From: Candidatus Poribacteria bacterium
GTDB taxonomy: Bacteria; Poribacteria; WGA-4E; PCPOR2b
DNA: 47,796 nt
Reading direction: 5' to 3'
Assembly: GCA_003635265.1 (NCBI GenBank)
Contig: PYIZ01000019.1
Coordinates: 1-47,796 of the forward strand
Shown one piece after another: positions 1 to 8,617 of this stretch. The notes under the pieces were generated by a model. It did not search any database. It was not told the DNA's origin and was given only the letters and a program-made list of their open reading frames with translations. Every line of letters begins with the position of its first letter. The first letter of the stretch is position 1. Position numbers and translations under genes: made by a program.

Positions 1-1613
1 ATCAGGTTCACAGGTGGGCAACCTCCCAAACCTCCGATCGTATTTACCTCCTTGCGGAAGCAAATGTGGACGCGCCCTGTTATGATATAACCGATCACAT
101 CCAGCGCTGTGTAGACGGTGATCTCTCCGTTGCCGACCGATTGAAAGGGCGAACAGTCTTTCGACTGCATCAAACAGAGACGCAAGGGTATGACCTATTG
201 AGCCAACAGGGTGTCTATGCACTCGCTCACCAAGTTTTGGAGAGATACATCCATGACTTTCACGATTTGATAGAATTGCCTGTTATGGGATTCTGCTGCG
301 AGTTTCCAACGTTTCTCTCTCCCCTGAAAGTGCCAGCGACCTCGATTCCTTGGAGCAATTCGTTTTGGGAAATTTTGGATCCAGAACTGCTATCTCATCT
401 GCCATTAATTTATTATGAAACCTACGATTCAGCGACAATTCGCAGCCTCTTTTGGGAGCGATTGACCCAGCAGTTTGCGGAGGTATGCGTTGGAGGATTA
501 AGGGAATTTGCTCACCAATGGAATCTGCAATTCGCTGTCAATTTTCCATCAACAGCAAAGGCGTTGGAGGTCGATATCGGAACAGTTCTGAGAGCCACAG
601 ATCGCCCCATCCTCAACGCCAATAAGTTGGATAAACCCAAACCGTTTTTGATCGCAAAGCAGATTACCAGTCGAAGACAATCTGAACAGAATCGTTTTGG
701 TTCAGGGCAAATCAGCTTGTGCAGATCCGGTTCAGACACAGATCGATTTATTGCTGAGGCGGCCGTAGGATTCAATTCGTGGCTGCTCGACGGGGACCAT
801 AACAAGGGTAAAGTTGCATCAGCGAGCAACGAGGTGCCTTACTTTAGTCAATTTTTGTCAATCGGCGTTCCGAAAAGATCTGTTCTTGTTCCCTCTCCGA
901 TTCACAGTTTATGGACGAAACCCGATCCAAAGGGGTGGAATTGGCTGGTAAAAGAGTGGAGTTGGCTCTGTCAAACGATATGGGAGTTTGGATACGATTT
1001 TGATATCGTCTCTGAGACGGGCCTCATTGAGGCGGAAATGGATAAGTCCAACCGTACCTTGCGCCTAAACGGAGCGGATTATTCGGCAGTTCTGCTCCCC
1101 TCTTGTTTAGCGCTTCAGGAGAAAACGGTGGAAATATTGACTCAGTTCGTCAAGGGGCGGGGCGGGCTAATTGCCATAGATCCGGTGCCTTATCTGCTCA
1201 ACGGTCGAATTGGCTTAGATCCCTATCCACTTGAACGATTGCTATATCGACGGCGCACGTCGATTGTGCGAGGACCAACGAACGAAAAGGTCGCAACGCT
1301 TGAGCGACTGCTACGAAAACAGATTAAACTTCCCATACAAATATATGCTAAACCTGATAATACGGCAACGCGGGCGATCATCATACAACATCGTGAATCG
1401 ACCGATCTGGATCTGTTCTATCTGTTCAATCGTGGCGAGAGGTCAATCGAGACGTTGATTGAGATTCAATGGGAAGCGACCATTGAGGAGTGGGATCCGA
1501 CCGACGGTGAGCAACATGCGCTATCCCATTGGCACGCCGACAGAAAGACCTACACGGCGTTATCCTTTGACTGTGGGCAGGGGAGATTTATCGTTGCGCG
1601 ACGAGCCCCATGA
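1..1613 (+). CDS. GH106-like glycosyl hydrolase, C-terminal part (5' partial)
   Basis: The reading frame is open from base 3 with no stop, so the GTG at 66 is probably not the true start and the gene begins before the window. About 536 residues are visible. The middle has a barrel-like region rich in aromatic residues. It is followed by a conserved-looking block, WLVKEWSWLC then GYDFDIVSE, and a Rossmann-like stretch (AVLLPSC, FVKGRGGLIAIDP) that resembles the domain following the barrel in GH106 alpha-L-rhamnosidases and related beta-galactosidase-trimerisation folds. The likely role is hydrolysis of plant- or algal-type polysaccharide side chains. The family call is from pattern recognition and the substrate is unknown. 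Catalytic acids cannot be assigned because the N-terminal part is missing. The gene ends with TGA 288 bp before the next gene, and a repeat region fills that gap. Confidence 0.55.
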   Translation, partial: QVHRWATSQTSDRIYLLAEANVDAPCYDITDHIQRCVDGDLSVADRLKGRTVFRLHQTETQGYDLLSQQGVYALAHQVLERYIHDFHDLIELPVMGFCCEFPTFLSPLKVPATSIPWSNSFWEILDPELLSHLPLIYYETYDSATIRSLFWERLTQQFAEVCVGGLREFAHQWNLQFAVNFPSTAKALEVDIGTVLRATDRPILNANKLDKPKPFLIAKQITSRRQSEQNRFGSGQISLCRSGSDTDRFIAEAAVGFNSWLLDGDHNKGKVASASNEVPYFSQFLSIGVPKRSVLVPSPIHSLWTKPDPKGWNWLVKEWSWLCQTIWEFGYDFDIVSETGLIEAEMDKSNRTLRLNGADYSAVLLPSCLALQEKTVEILTQFVKGRGGLIAIDPVPYLLNGRIGLDPYPLERLLYRRRTSIVRGPTNEKVATLERLLRKQIKLPIQIYAKPDNTATRAIIIQHRESTDLDLFYLFNRGERSIETLIEIQWEATIEEWDPTDGEQHALSHWHADRKTYTALSFDCGQGRFIVARRAP

Positions 1614-1681
1614 GGACTCTGAGCGCGACATGCTTCAACCTGCGTTTTGCACTTGTGTTTTAAGTCGTACAGTGGTATCCT

Positions 1682-1869
1682 AACACAAGTTGTCATAAGG
1701 TAGTAGGCATACTCCGTATGCCGTAACTTTGTACATTGAATTGTAGGTTGGGTTGAACGGGAACCGTGAAACCCAAATTGAAAGCCCCAGCGGGGCGACA
1801 TGTGTTGCATTAGGTTTATACACAATAAATTGATAAAATTACTTGACCGACAAGTGATCTAGCAACTTG
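1682..1869. repeat. MITE-like intergenic element with GC hairpins
   Basis: Between the glycosidase and the TPP enzyme. The left end AACACAAGTTG (1682-1692) and right end CTAGCAACTTG (1859-1869) carry a perfect 7-bp inverted repeat, CAAGTTG/CAACTTG. Inside are a hairpin TTGGGTT...AACCCAA (1748-1776) with an inner ACGG/CCGT stem, and a GCCCC-AGC-GGGGC hairpin (1784-1796) followed by GACATGTGTT. The same end sequences recur at 4906-5166 and 15078-15088. The GCCCC hairpin recurs at 11359, 11410, 15056 and 28666. The rest of the 1614-1901 gap shows no gene. Confidence 0.6.
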
Positions 1870-1901
1870 AATTAAAATAATCAATCCAAAGGAGTGTATT
1901 A

Positions 1902-3476
1902 ATGACAGGTGGAGAACTTTTTGTCGAATGTTTGAAAGCCCAAGGTGTTAAAGACATCTTTGGCATCCCGGGTGGACACTTGGATCCGGTTTATGAATCA
2001 CTCTATAAGAATCGCGATACTATCCACCACTATGTGGGGCGCCACGAAGGAGGTTGTGCATTCATGGCGGATGGATATGCCCGCGCAACGGGCGAAGTCG
2101 GCGTCTGCATGACCGTGCCGGGACCGGGCGCTGCCAACGCTGCAATCGGAATTGGCGAAGCGTACACGGCTTGCTCGCCGGTACTGTTGGTCACCGGACA
2201 AAATCCCTCTCATCTTGCCAAAAAAGATCCGGGGAAGATGTTTCACGGCTTAGATCAGAAGGCTGCATTTGCAACAATGACGAAGCACATAGAACTTGTT
2301 CACAATATCCGGGAAATCCCCGGTGCCGTCAACCGAGCCTTTGGCGCATTACGTTCTGGACGACCTCGACCCGTTCTAATCGAACTCGCCACCGATGCGT
2401 TGCGGGCCGAGATAAACGACGCTGACGTGTCCATTCCACCAATGAACAAAGGACTGCGACCGGGGGCAAGTCCGGATGAGATTAGTGAAGCTATTGGGCT
2501 AATCGAGAAAGCCGAGCGTCCATTCATTTTTGCGGGAGGTGGGATCTGCCATACACGGGCAACCGAAGAGCTACTTGAGCTTGCAAGGTTGCTCGGCGCG
2601 CCTGTCGCAACGAGCGCAAAGGCAAAGGGCGCAATCCCCGAAGATTCAGCATACTCACTGCGTGTTTTCAACAATCCCACCACGCACACGGCGTTGAAGG
2701 AATCTGATCTGTTGATTGCTATCGGTACACGCTTCACCTATCGGGACACAGGCAACTGGTCGCTGAAGATTAACCAGCCGCTACTGCATATCGAAGCTGA
2801 TCCCGCAGAGATTAATCGGGACTATCCCGCCGCTGTCGGCATTAGTGCGAATCCGAAGGTAGTCCTACAGCAACTGAATGCCGAACTCAAGGAACGGTCT
2901 GACGGTTGGGGTGAGCGATTGCGCGAATTGCACAGACAGGCAGCTTATGCGGAACGTTCACCGATTATTGAACAACTCCGCGCCGCAATGCCGCTTGATG
3001 CTATCTTGAGCGTTGATGTCAATATCACCGGATATGCTGCTACGCAAGACTTCACAGTTTACGGGCCCGGCATGTATATCTGGTCCGGAATTTCCGTTGC
3101 GATGGGAATTGGATTGACAGGGGCAATCGGTGCACAAGTCGCTCATCCAGATCGCAAAGTGGTAGCCCTCTGCGGAGATGGCGGTTTCCTGATGAACAGT
3201 CCAGAGCTAGCAACGGCTGTGAAATATAATCTGCCAGTTGTCACAATCGTCATGAACGATAACACCTTCAGCTCAATCGCACGGACGCAAGTCGATCGGT
3301 TTGGGACAGGGCTGGGCGTAGATGTGGTCAATCCTGATTTCGTCAAATTTGCGGAATCGTTCGGTGCAGCCGGTTTTTGCGTCGAAGATGAGGCTGATTT
3401 CAAGCCGACCGTTGATAAAGCGTTGACGCTGGATAAACCCTCCCTAATCGAAGTTGTTAAGCGTAAGCAATATTAA
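1902..3476 (+). CDS. Thiamine-diphosphate-dependent enzyme (acetolactate synthase-like)
   Basis: A 524-residue protein of the normal length for the acetolactate synthase / benzoylformate decarboxylase superfamily. The N-terminal Pyr domain has FGIPGGHLDPV and the activating glutamate in GRHEGG (Glu49). A central domain (about 190-325) has the FAGGG and IAIGTRF pattern. The C-terminal PP domain has the ThDP-Mg motif starting GDGGFLMNSPELATA and ending MNDN, near residue 425-455. It decarboxylates a 2-oxo acid or ligates one, but the substrate is not readable from sequence. FAD binding and acetolactate activity are uncertain, and no regulatory small subunit gene is nearby. The start is well supported by AAAGGAG 7 bases upstream of the ATG. 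It stands alone, with repeat elements on both sides, so it is probably its own transcription unit. Confidence 0.88.
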   Translation: MTGGELFVECLKAQGVKDIFGIPGGHLDPVYESLYKNRDTIHHYVGRHEGGCAFMADGYARATGEVGVCMTVPGPGAANAAIGIGEAYTACSPVLLVTGQNPSHLAKKDPGKMFHGLDQKAAFATMTKHIELVHNIREIPGAVNRAFGALRSGRPRPVLIELATDALRAEINDADVSIPPMNKGLRPGASPDEISEAIGLIEKAERPFIFAGGGICHTRATEELLELARLLGAPVATSAKAKGAIPEDSAYSLRVFNNPTTHTALKESDLLIAIGTRFTYRDTGNWSLKINQPLLHIEADPAEINRDYPAAVGISANPKVVLQQLNAELKERSDGWGERLRELHRQAAYAERSPIIEQLRAAMPLDAILSVDVNITGYAATQDFTVYGPGMYIWSGISVAMGIGLTGAIGAQVAHPDRKVVALCGDGGFLMNSPELATAVKYNLPVVTIVMNDNTFSSIARTQVDRFGTGLGVDVVNPDFVKFAESFGAAGFCVEDEADFKPTVDKALTLDKPSLIEVVKRKQY

Positions 3477-3530
3477 TTCAAATCGCTTTAGAATCGAGTC
3501 CTATCAAGGGAACGCGAAGGATAATGCGTA

Positions 3531-3577
3531 ACGAGTAATGCGTGAACCCCTACCTTTACGTATTACGTATTACTCGT
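3531..3577. repeat. Inverted repeat of the CGTAATRCGTAA type
   Basis: ACGAGTAATGCGT (3531-3543) is matched at 12 of 13 positions by the reverse complement of 3565-3577. The surrounding bases repeat GCGTAA/ACGTATTAC units. Similar short strings occur at 7460-7475, 11306-11332 and in the gspF-gspE spacer near 44930-44955. Confidence 0.5.
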
Positions 3578-3630
3578 GATATGTGCATTGGAATTAAAAA
3601 AGATGTGACTCATATAAAAAGAAAGAGCAA

Positions 3631-3680
3631 AGCACGAAGAGAAACCGAGTTTTGAAGAAAAAACTCGGTTTCTTTGTGCT
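3631..3680. terminator. Long hairpin, probable terminator or repeat
   Basis: AAACCGAGTTTT and AAAACTCGGTTT form a perfect 12-bp stem around a 6-base loop. The stem is extended on both sides by AAGAG/CTTT and AGCAC/GTGCT. It lies between the TPP enzyme and the next plus-strand gene. No clean T-run follows, so it could be a Rho-independent terminator that works in either direction or a dispersed repeat hairpin. Confidence 0.5.
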
Positions 3681-3722
3681 AAATCTTAACATGAGCGAAA
3701 TATGTATTAGTTCAACCGCCGC

Positions 3723-4838
3723 ATGAACCAGCCGCATCCCCCACAAGTAATTGAACAGATTGCTGCATATCTCCATGTCTCATCGGATCAGATAAAATGC
3801 GTTCCAATCCGACACGGCACGCTCGAAAGAAACAACGTCTGGCGGCTAATGGCCAACGGACGTACTTACCTTCTGAAACAACATCTGATAACCCAACCGG
3901 TCGGTGAATCTACCTTTACGCCATTTCAGACCGAATCCGTAGCCCTTCTGAGGTTATATCAGGCGGGATGCCGTGTGCCAGAGCTTTACTGGTGGTCAGA
4001 TTCAGCGAGCTGTCTACTGATGGAATGGTGCGGGGATACAACGCTTGATGACCTTGCCCAAGAAACGCCAATTGACGAGCTGAAGCCTATTGTTCAGAAC
4101 ACGGTCCGAGCGTTCTGTCAACTGGAGGAGGGATTTGCCAAGACCGCCCATGCCCTCAACCCCTACATATACCCACTCGACTATTCGGTGTTTTTACAAG
4201 ATATGATGGGGGCGCTATTGGATCAAGGAAGAAAAACCCTCGACTATCTGGCGTGGATGAGGGGAGAGCCAATGCCCGCAGATCAGGCGGAGACGCTTGA
4301 CACAATTTGGGAACGCCTGTCAAATCGCTTGTGCAGTGCAACGCCGACGTTGGGCACTTTGGACTATAACGCACGGAATATTGTGCTAGATGGGAGTACC
4401 CCGACCTTCATTGATTTTGCGAGCATCGGCTGGGATTGGGGTGAACGGCGTTTGGTACAATCGCTCAACAGTTTGGGGGCAAATCGGACGGATGGAAGAT
4501 TTGTCAGCTTGTTAGACCAAGTGATCGTCAAGCAATACGCGGGACAAGTTGCCGCCCATCGAGAGAACTGGTCGGAAACGGAGATTGCCGTTCAGGTAGA
4601 TTATCATCAACTGCTTTTTTATCTGTCGATTGTCTATCGACTCCTTCAATCGACAGCCCAACCGGAGACTGCGGAAAGCAAAGCTACCCTTCAGGCATGG
4701 GGCGACCCGAAAGCGCGATTCCGAGATGCTTTCGCGCTGCTCACCGATTCTCATCTAAGCAAGGACTCAGATAGCGCACACATCCGAGATTTGATTACCA
4801 CTTTTCGGGAGGCATCAGAACAGAGCGACAATTTTTAA
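3723..4838 (+). CDS. APH-fold (aminoglycoside phosphotransferase-like) kinase-family protein
   Basis: A 371-residue protein with an eukaryotic-like small-molecule kinase fold. The N-lobe is near 30-110, including YLLKQH with the probable ATP-lysine and then an acidic helix segment FQTESVALLRLYQ. The hinge reads LLMEWCGDTTLDDL. The catalytic loop is LDYNARNIVL and the metal-binding motif is TFIDFASIGWDWGERRL, the counterpart of DFG/IDxE in APH enzymes. The usual HGDLHxxN start of the loop is changed: the histidine is replaced by G-T-L-D, but the Asp and Asn are kept. It may phosphorylate a sugar, choline-like compound or other metabolite. The substrate is unknown and antibiotic resistance is not implied. 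No strong ribosome site is visible before the ATG, so the start is moderately certain. Confidence 0.65.
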   Translation: MNQPHPPQVIEQIAAYLHVSSDQIKCVPIRHGTLERNNVWRLMANGRTYLLKQHLITQPVGESTFTPFQTESVALLRLYQAGCRVPELYWWSDSASCLLMEWCGDTTLDDLAQETPIDELKPIVQNTVRAFCQLEEGFAKTAHALNPYIYPLDYSVFLQDMMGALLDQGRKTLDYLAWMRGEPMPADQAETLDTIWERLSNRLCSATPTLGTLDYNARNIVLDGSTPTFIDFASIGWDWGERRLVQSLNSLGANRTDGRFVSLLDQVIVKQYAGQVAAHRENWSETEIAVQVDYHQLLFYLSIVYRLLQSTAQPETAESKATLQAWGDPKARFRDAFALLTDSHLSKDSDSAHIRDLITTFREASEQSDNF

Positions 4839-4905
4839 GACATATTCGCCACTATTAGATACGTCGGCACGTCGAAATTACCGATGATATGCTTAATAAT
4901 AACGC

Positions 4906-5166
4906 AAGTTGCTAGTTATAAAACCCGATCGGTTCCGACTTCGCCAATCCGTTGCTAGGACTTCGATTTATCGGCAGCTTGGCCCTGGCTATACACATTG
5001 CGCTCCTCCCCGATAAATCGGGATTCAAAACTGGAGCGCGGGTATCCACCCTATTACGGTTCTATAGACATATCGCTCCTCTGGAGCGAAAGATAAAGGA
5101 TCTACCAGATAATCGGGGAGCCCCTGCCCCGACAAAAAACGATGAACTTTCAACGACTAGCAACTT
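4906..5166. repeat. MITE-like element between convergent genes
   Basis: This fills the 341-base gap 4839-5179, which has no credible gene. The ends AAGTTGCTAGT (4906-4916) and ACTAGCAACTT (5156-5166) form a perfect 11-bp inverted repeat. Inside is a nested hairpin at 5001-5038 (outer CGCTCC/GGAGCG, inner CCCGATAAATCGGG) and a simple one at 5074-5088 (CGCTCC-TCT-GGAGCG) preceded by CTATAGACATAT. Fragments of GC hairpin (GGGGAGCCCCTGCCCC) lie near 5115-5131. The small plus-strand open frame at 4952-5203 is only repeat sequence. Confidence 0.65.
5001..5038. repeat. 38-bp nested hairpin unit, copy 1
   Basis: An outer stem CGCTCC/GGAGCG encloses an inner stem CCCGAT/ATCGGG. The whole 38 bp is the exact reverse complement of 14983-15020. 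Confidence 0.85.
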
Positions 5167-5179
5167 AGGTTATAATAGC

Positions 5180-6061
5180 TTACCACGTCCGTTCCTTCAA
5201 TAACGCTTCGATGGCATCTCTCGACACGGGCAGTTCATCTATATGGTTTTCCAACCAGCCGGAGAAATCTTTCTCGATGTCGTCCGTCCAGCGCGCATCG
5301 ATCTCGCCCGGCGTATATTTGCCCTCACTCAACCGACTTTTCCCAAACTGATCCCTCAGACGAACAAGTTCCGCCGTTTTCACAACCGTCTCGGCAAGAT
5401 GCGGTGGAATAAAGATAACGCCATCCTCTTTTCCGAGGACGACATCTCCCGGCATCACCGTCGCCTGACCGATCCGTATCGGCGTATTGACTCCCGTTAG
5501 CATAATCGTCGGAGAAGCGTAGGTTGGGCTCCATCCCCTGACAAAGCTAGTAAAGCCGGGGATTTCCTTGATACCGTCCAAGTCACGCACAGCGGCATCG
5601 TGCACGACACCATTGCCGGATTTCGAGTAGATCGCAGTTGCGAGGTTATCGCCAATGACAGGACCTTGCTCCACCTTGCCGAAAACATCGGCGACATAGA
5701 CATCACCTTGAACCAGCATGTCGATGGGCCAAGAAATTTGGTCTCCGACGCAGCCACACCGCTCACCCTTCTCCTCCATCAGCGTTCGCATTACCGGTCG
5801 CCGTGGCATGTAGACCGCTGTCAACGCCCTGCCGACAAGCACGCCGTCCGGGTGTGTACATTTCCAATTGCCTTCATACTGCCACTCGTATCCGTTACCG
5901 CGCAGGGTGCCCCATGCTTGAGTCACTGAGACGTTTTTCATCCGTTCAATGATGTCATCCGAAACCTTCGGACGACCGTCGGGGAATCGCTCCCCTTCCC
6001 ACTCGCGGGTATATTCAACCATTTCATCTCGTGTTAGATTCAGCGGTGCAAATTTTTCCAT
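5180..6061 (-). CDS. RraA-family protein (HMG aldolase / demethylmenaquinone methyltransferase-like)
   Basis: 293 residues from the preferred ATG at 6061. GAGGAG lies 6 bases before that ATG, while the two upstream in-frame starts have no usable spacing. The core motif is GDNLATAIYSKSGNGVVHDAAVRD, with the R and D of the family's G-x(20)-R-D signature, and MPGDVVLGKEDGVIFIP follows. RraA-fold proteins include 4-hydroxy-4-methyl-2-oxoglutarate/oxaloacetate aldolases and RNase E inhibitors. An aldolase or decarboxylase acting on a 2-oxo diacid is more likely here than RNA control, because extra N- and C-terminal segments (about 75 and 60 residues) flank the core. It is convergent with the kinase-like gene and has its own promoter at 6101-6129. 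Confidence 0.72.
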   Translation of the reverse strand: MEKFAPLNLTRDEMVEYTREWEGERFPDGRPKVSDDIIERMKNVSVTQAWGTLRGNGYEWQYEGNWKCTHPDGVLVGRALTAVYMPRRPVMRTLMEEKGERCGCVGDQISWPIDMLVQGDVYVADVFGKVEQGPVIGDNLATAIYSKSGNGVVHDAAVRDLDGIKEIPGFTSFVRGWSPTYASPTIMLTGVNTPIRIGQATVMPGDVVLGKEDGVIFIPPHLAETVVKTAELVRLRDQFGKSRLSEGKYTPGEIDARWTDDIEKDFSGWLENHIDELPVSRDAIEALLKERTW

Positions 6062-6100
6062 CGTCATCTCCTCACAAAAATATAAAGTCAATATATCTGC

Positions 6101-6129
6101 ATTATAGTGGACAGTTCGGATAAAATCAA
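6101..6129 (-). promoter_or_regulatory. Sigma-70-type promoter for the RraA-family gene
   Basis: On the minus strand, -35 TTGATT (6129-6124), a 17-base spacer and -10 TATAAT (6106-6101). It lies about 40 bases upstream of the chosen start. Confidence 0.6.
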
Positions 6130-6169
6130 GACGACAATCTAATTTTCTCGACTAGGACATTCTGTAGGA

Positions 6170-6185
6170 GGGATCTCCGAATCCC
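6170..6185. repeat. Short hairpin in a TGTAGGAGGGAT...ATCCCGACA context
   Basis: GGGAT (6170-6174) pairs with ATCCC (6181-6185) across CTCCGA. It sits in the divergent spacer between the RraA gene and the first propeller gene and looks like a dispersed repeat fragment. Confidence 0.35.
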
Positions 6186-6204
6186 GACACTTCACTGTAG
6201 ATGC

Positions 6205-6234
6205 TTGCATAAATTGCTCAAATAGTCGTATAAT
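6205..6234 (+). promoter_or_regulatory. Sigma-70-type promoter for the propeller genes
   Basis: -35 TTGCAT (6205-6210), an 18-base spacer, and a perfect -10 TATAAT (6229-6234). It lies about 80 bases before the ATG of the first beta-propeller gene. Confidence 0.6.
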
Positions 6235-6322
6235 ATTAGTTGGACAAGGGTTTCCTAAACAATCTGACCTTTATCGTCCCCAGAGAACAAAAAAGTGATT
6301 TGAGAACAGAGGAGGAAAACAG

Positions 6323-7453
6323 ATGCAACGGAGATACAATCTCGCACACTTCATTTTAGCCAGCATTGTAGTCTTGGTGCTAACGCCGCTGATGGTATGT
6401 GTTGATGCACAGGCACGGATTGCCTTCATGTCTGATAGAGATTGGAACTGGGAAATCTATGTGATGGACGCCGATGGGGAGAATCCTCGAAACCTCACTA
6501 ACAATCCTGATGCTAATAGGGACCCCTCATGGTCACCGGATGGTAAACGCATTGCCTTTACTTCCGGTAGGGAGTGGAGCCGGCAAATCTACGTGATGGA
6601 TGCCGATGGGGGCAATCAGCAAAACCTCACTAACAACCCCCATGATGATAGGTCTCCGTCATGGTCTCCAGACGGTAAACGCATTGTCTTCGAGTCTGAT
6701 AGGAATAACGATAGGGGTCATAACATTGAAATCTACGTGATGGATGCAGATGGAAGTAATCAACTAAACCTCACTAACAATCTCACTGAGGACAGGTATC
6801 CCGCATGGTCACCGGACGGTGAGCGCATTGCCTTCAGTGCCCGTAGGGAGGGGCACGTTGTACACAACTTGGACATCACTTACGAAATCTACGTGATGGA
6901 TGCAGATGGGGAGAATGAACAGAGGCTGACTGAAAATCGCCATAATGACATGTACTCCTCATGGTCTCCCAACGGTGAACGGATTGCCTTCGTGTCTGAT
7001 AGGAAGGGGAACTGGGAAAACTATGAAATCTACGTGATGGATGCTGATGGGGGTAATCAACAGAAACTGACCAATCATCGCGCTTGGGACAGTTCTCCTT
7101 CATGGTCCCCGGACGGTAAGCACATTGCTTTTGATTCATGGAGGGATGGAAACGGTGAAATCTACGTGATGGACGCCGATGGGGGGAATCCGCGTAGACT
7201 CACTAATCATCAATTTAAGGATTGGGAACCGTCATGGTCTCCAAACGGTAAACAGATTGTCTTTGTATCTGATAGGGAGGCAGATGGGAACCATGAAATC
7301 TACGTGATGAACGCGGATGGGAGTAATCCTCGAAACCTGACCAATCATCCTGAGGATGACAGTGCTCCTGCATGGTTTGGTTCTGCTTTTGTCGTTGCGC
7401 CTGCCGGCAAAAAACTCACGATATGGGGACGGCTTAAACAGGTTGAGCGATGA
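6323..7453 (+). CDS. Secreted PD40/TolB-like beta-propeller protein, seven units
   Basis: 376 residues. The N-terminal signal peptide (hydrophobic about 8-28, cut near VDA-QA) directs export. Seven repeats follow, each built as IAF-x-SDR ... EIYVMDADG-x-N ... LT ... SWSPDG, the WD40-like PD40/TolB pattern that forms a seven-bladed propeller. Repeat 4 carries a longer loop. The C-terminal 16 residues (APAGKKLTIWGRLKQ) are not part of a blade and recur in two other secreted proteins of this window. The start is fixed by AGAGGAGG 6 bases before the ATG. The next gene is a tandem copy. Probable roles are periplasmic or surface binding of ligands or partners. There are no tol genes nearby, so it is not called TolB. 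Confidence 0.8.
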   Translation: MQRRYNLAHFILASIVVLVLTPLMVCVDAQARIAFMSDRDWNWEIYVMDADGENPRNLTNNPDANRDPSWSPDGKRIAFTSGREWSRQIYVMDADGGNQQNLTNNPHDDRSPSWSPDGKRIVFESDRNNDRGHNIEIYVMDADGSNQLNLTNNLTEDRYPAWSPDGERIAFSARREGHVVHNLDITYEIYVMDADGENEQRLTENRHNDMYSSWSPNGERIAFVSDRKGNWENYEIYVMDADGGNQQKLTNHRAWDSSPSWSPDGKHIAFDSWRDGNGEIYVMDADGGNPRRLTNHQFKDWEPSWSPNGKQIVFVSDREADGNHEIYVMNADGSNPRNLTNHPEDDSAPAWFGSAFVVAPAGKKLTIWGRLKQVER

Positions 7454-7592
7454 GAAATAATGCGTAATACGTAAGGAATGTCTACTGTCAAGTCCTAAAA
7501 TAGCTTTACATGAAAGAGGTTGTCTAAACAAGCCGACCTCTATCAAACGCAAAGTATGATAAACCGATCTGAGAACGGAAGGGGAATACTAG

Positions 7593-8615
7593 ATGCAACG
7601 GAGATACAGTCTCGGACATTTGATTTTCGCTATCGTTTTGATGTTAAGTCTTACGTTTCTGATGGTATGTGCTGACGCACAGGCACAGATTGCCTTTGGG
7701 TCTGATAGGGATGGGAACACAGAAATCTACGTGATGGCTGCTGATGGGAAGAATCAGCGTAGACTTACCAATAACCCCGCTAGTGACTATTCACCTTCAT
7801 GGTCTCCCGACGGTAAACGGATTGCCTTCGTGTCTCGGAGGGATGGGCACGTTCACCCTATACACGGTCGGCCCACTTCTGAAATCTACGTGATGGACGC
7901 CGATGGGGGGGATCAGCAAAACCTCACTAACGATCCCCATCATGACTATTCACCTTCATGGTCACCGGACAGTAAACGCATTGTCTTCGGGTCTGATAGG
8001 GATAGGGATAATAATCCTCATAACACAGAAATTTATGTGATGAAAGCCGATGGGACAAATCAGCGTAGACTCACCAACAATCTCACTGAGGACATGTATC
8101 CCGCATGGTCTCCGGACGGTGGGCGTATTGCGTTCAGTGCCCGTAGAGAGGGGCACGTTGTACACAACTTGGACATTACTTATGAAATCTACGTAATGGA
8201 TGCCGATGGGGGGAATCAACAGAGACTGACTGAAAATCGCCATAATGACATGTATCCCACATGGTCTCCCAACGGTGAACGGATTGCCTTTGTGTCTGAT
8301 AGGAAGGGGAACTGGGAAAACTATGAAATCTACGTGATGGATGCCGATGGGGGGAATCAACAAAAACTGACTAATGATCGCGGTGATGACTGGTGGCCTT
8401 CATGGTCACCGCACGGTGAACGGATTGCCTTTATGTCTGAGAGGGATGGGAACACAGAAATCTACGTGATGGATGCTGATGGGGGGAATCTTCAAAACCT
8501 GACCAATCATCCGGGTGGTGACAGTGGTCCTGCATGGTTTAACTCTCCTTTTTCGGTTGCTCCCGTGGGCAAGAAGTTTACAATGTGGGGTTGGCTCAAA
8601 CAGGTCAACCGATAG
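7593..8615 (+). CDS. Secreted PD40/TolB-like beta-propeller protein, six units (tandem copy)
   Basis: 340 residues, a tandem paralogue of the gene at 6323-7453 with the same MQRRY start, signal peptide and tail (VGKKFTMWGWLKQ). Only six PD40 units are present, one fewer than in the first copy. The two middle units are nearly identical between copies at both DNA and protein level, while outer units differ more, which suggests recent exchange between copies. Homology also covers about 75 bases upstream of the ATG (for example CTAAACAA...CTGACC/CCGACC and GATYTGAGAAC). The ribosome site GGAAGGGG precedes the ATG. The gene ends two bases before the 3' end of a minus-strand methyltransferase-like remnant. 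Confidence 0.8.
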   Translation: MQRRYSLGHLIFAIVLMLSLTFLMVCADAQAQIAFGSDRDGNTEIYVMAADGKNQRRLTNNPASDYSPSWSPDGKRIAFVSRRDGHVHPIHGRPTSEIYVMDADGGDQQNLTNDPHHDYSPSWSPDSKRIVFGSDRDRDNNPHNTEIYVMKADGTNQRRLTNNLTEDMYPAWSPDGGRIAFSARREGHVVHNLDITYEIYVMDADGGNQQRLTENRHNDMYPTWSPNGERIAFVSDRKGNWENYEIYVMDADGGNQQKLTNDRGDDWWPSWSPHGERIAFMSERDGNTEIYVMDADGGNLQNLTNHPGGDSGPAWFNSPFSVAPVGKKFTMWGWLKQVNR

Positions 8616-8617
8616 CA

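Noticed and set aside
3531..3577. Possible CRISPR-like or iteron repeat from the GCGTAA units
   Set aside because: The units are short, irregular and without equal spacers; they look like scattered simple repeats.
3723..4838. Aminoglycoside resistance gene
   Set aside because: Only the kinase fold is supported. The catalytic loop differs from resistance enzymes and the context is metabolic.
4952..5203. 83-codon plus-strand open frame between convergent genes
   Set aside because: It consists of MITE-like repeat sequence and runs into the end of the RraA-family gene.
6323..7453. tolB of the Tol-Pal system
   Set aside because: The propeller repeats are similar, but the TolB N-terminal domain and the tolQRA/pal neighbours are missing.
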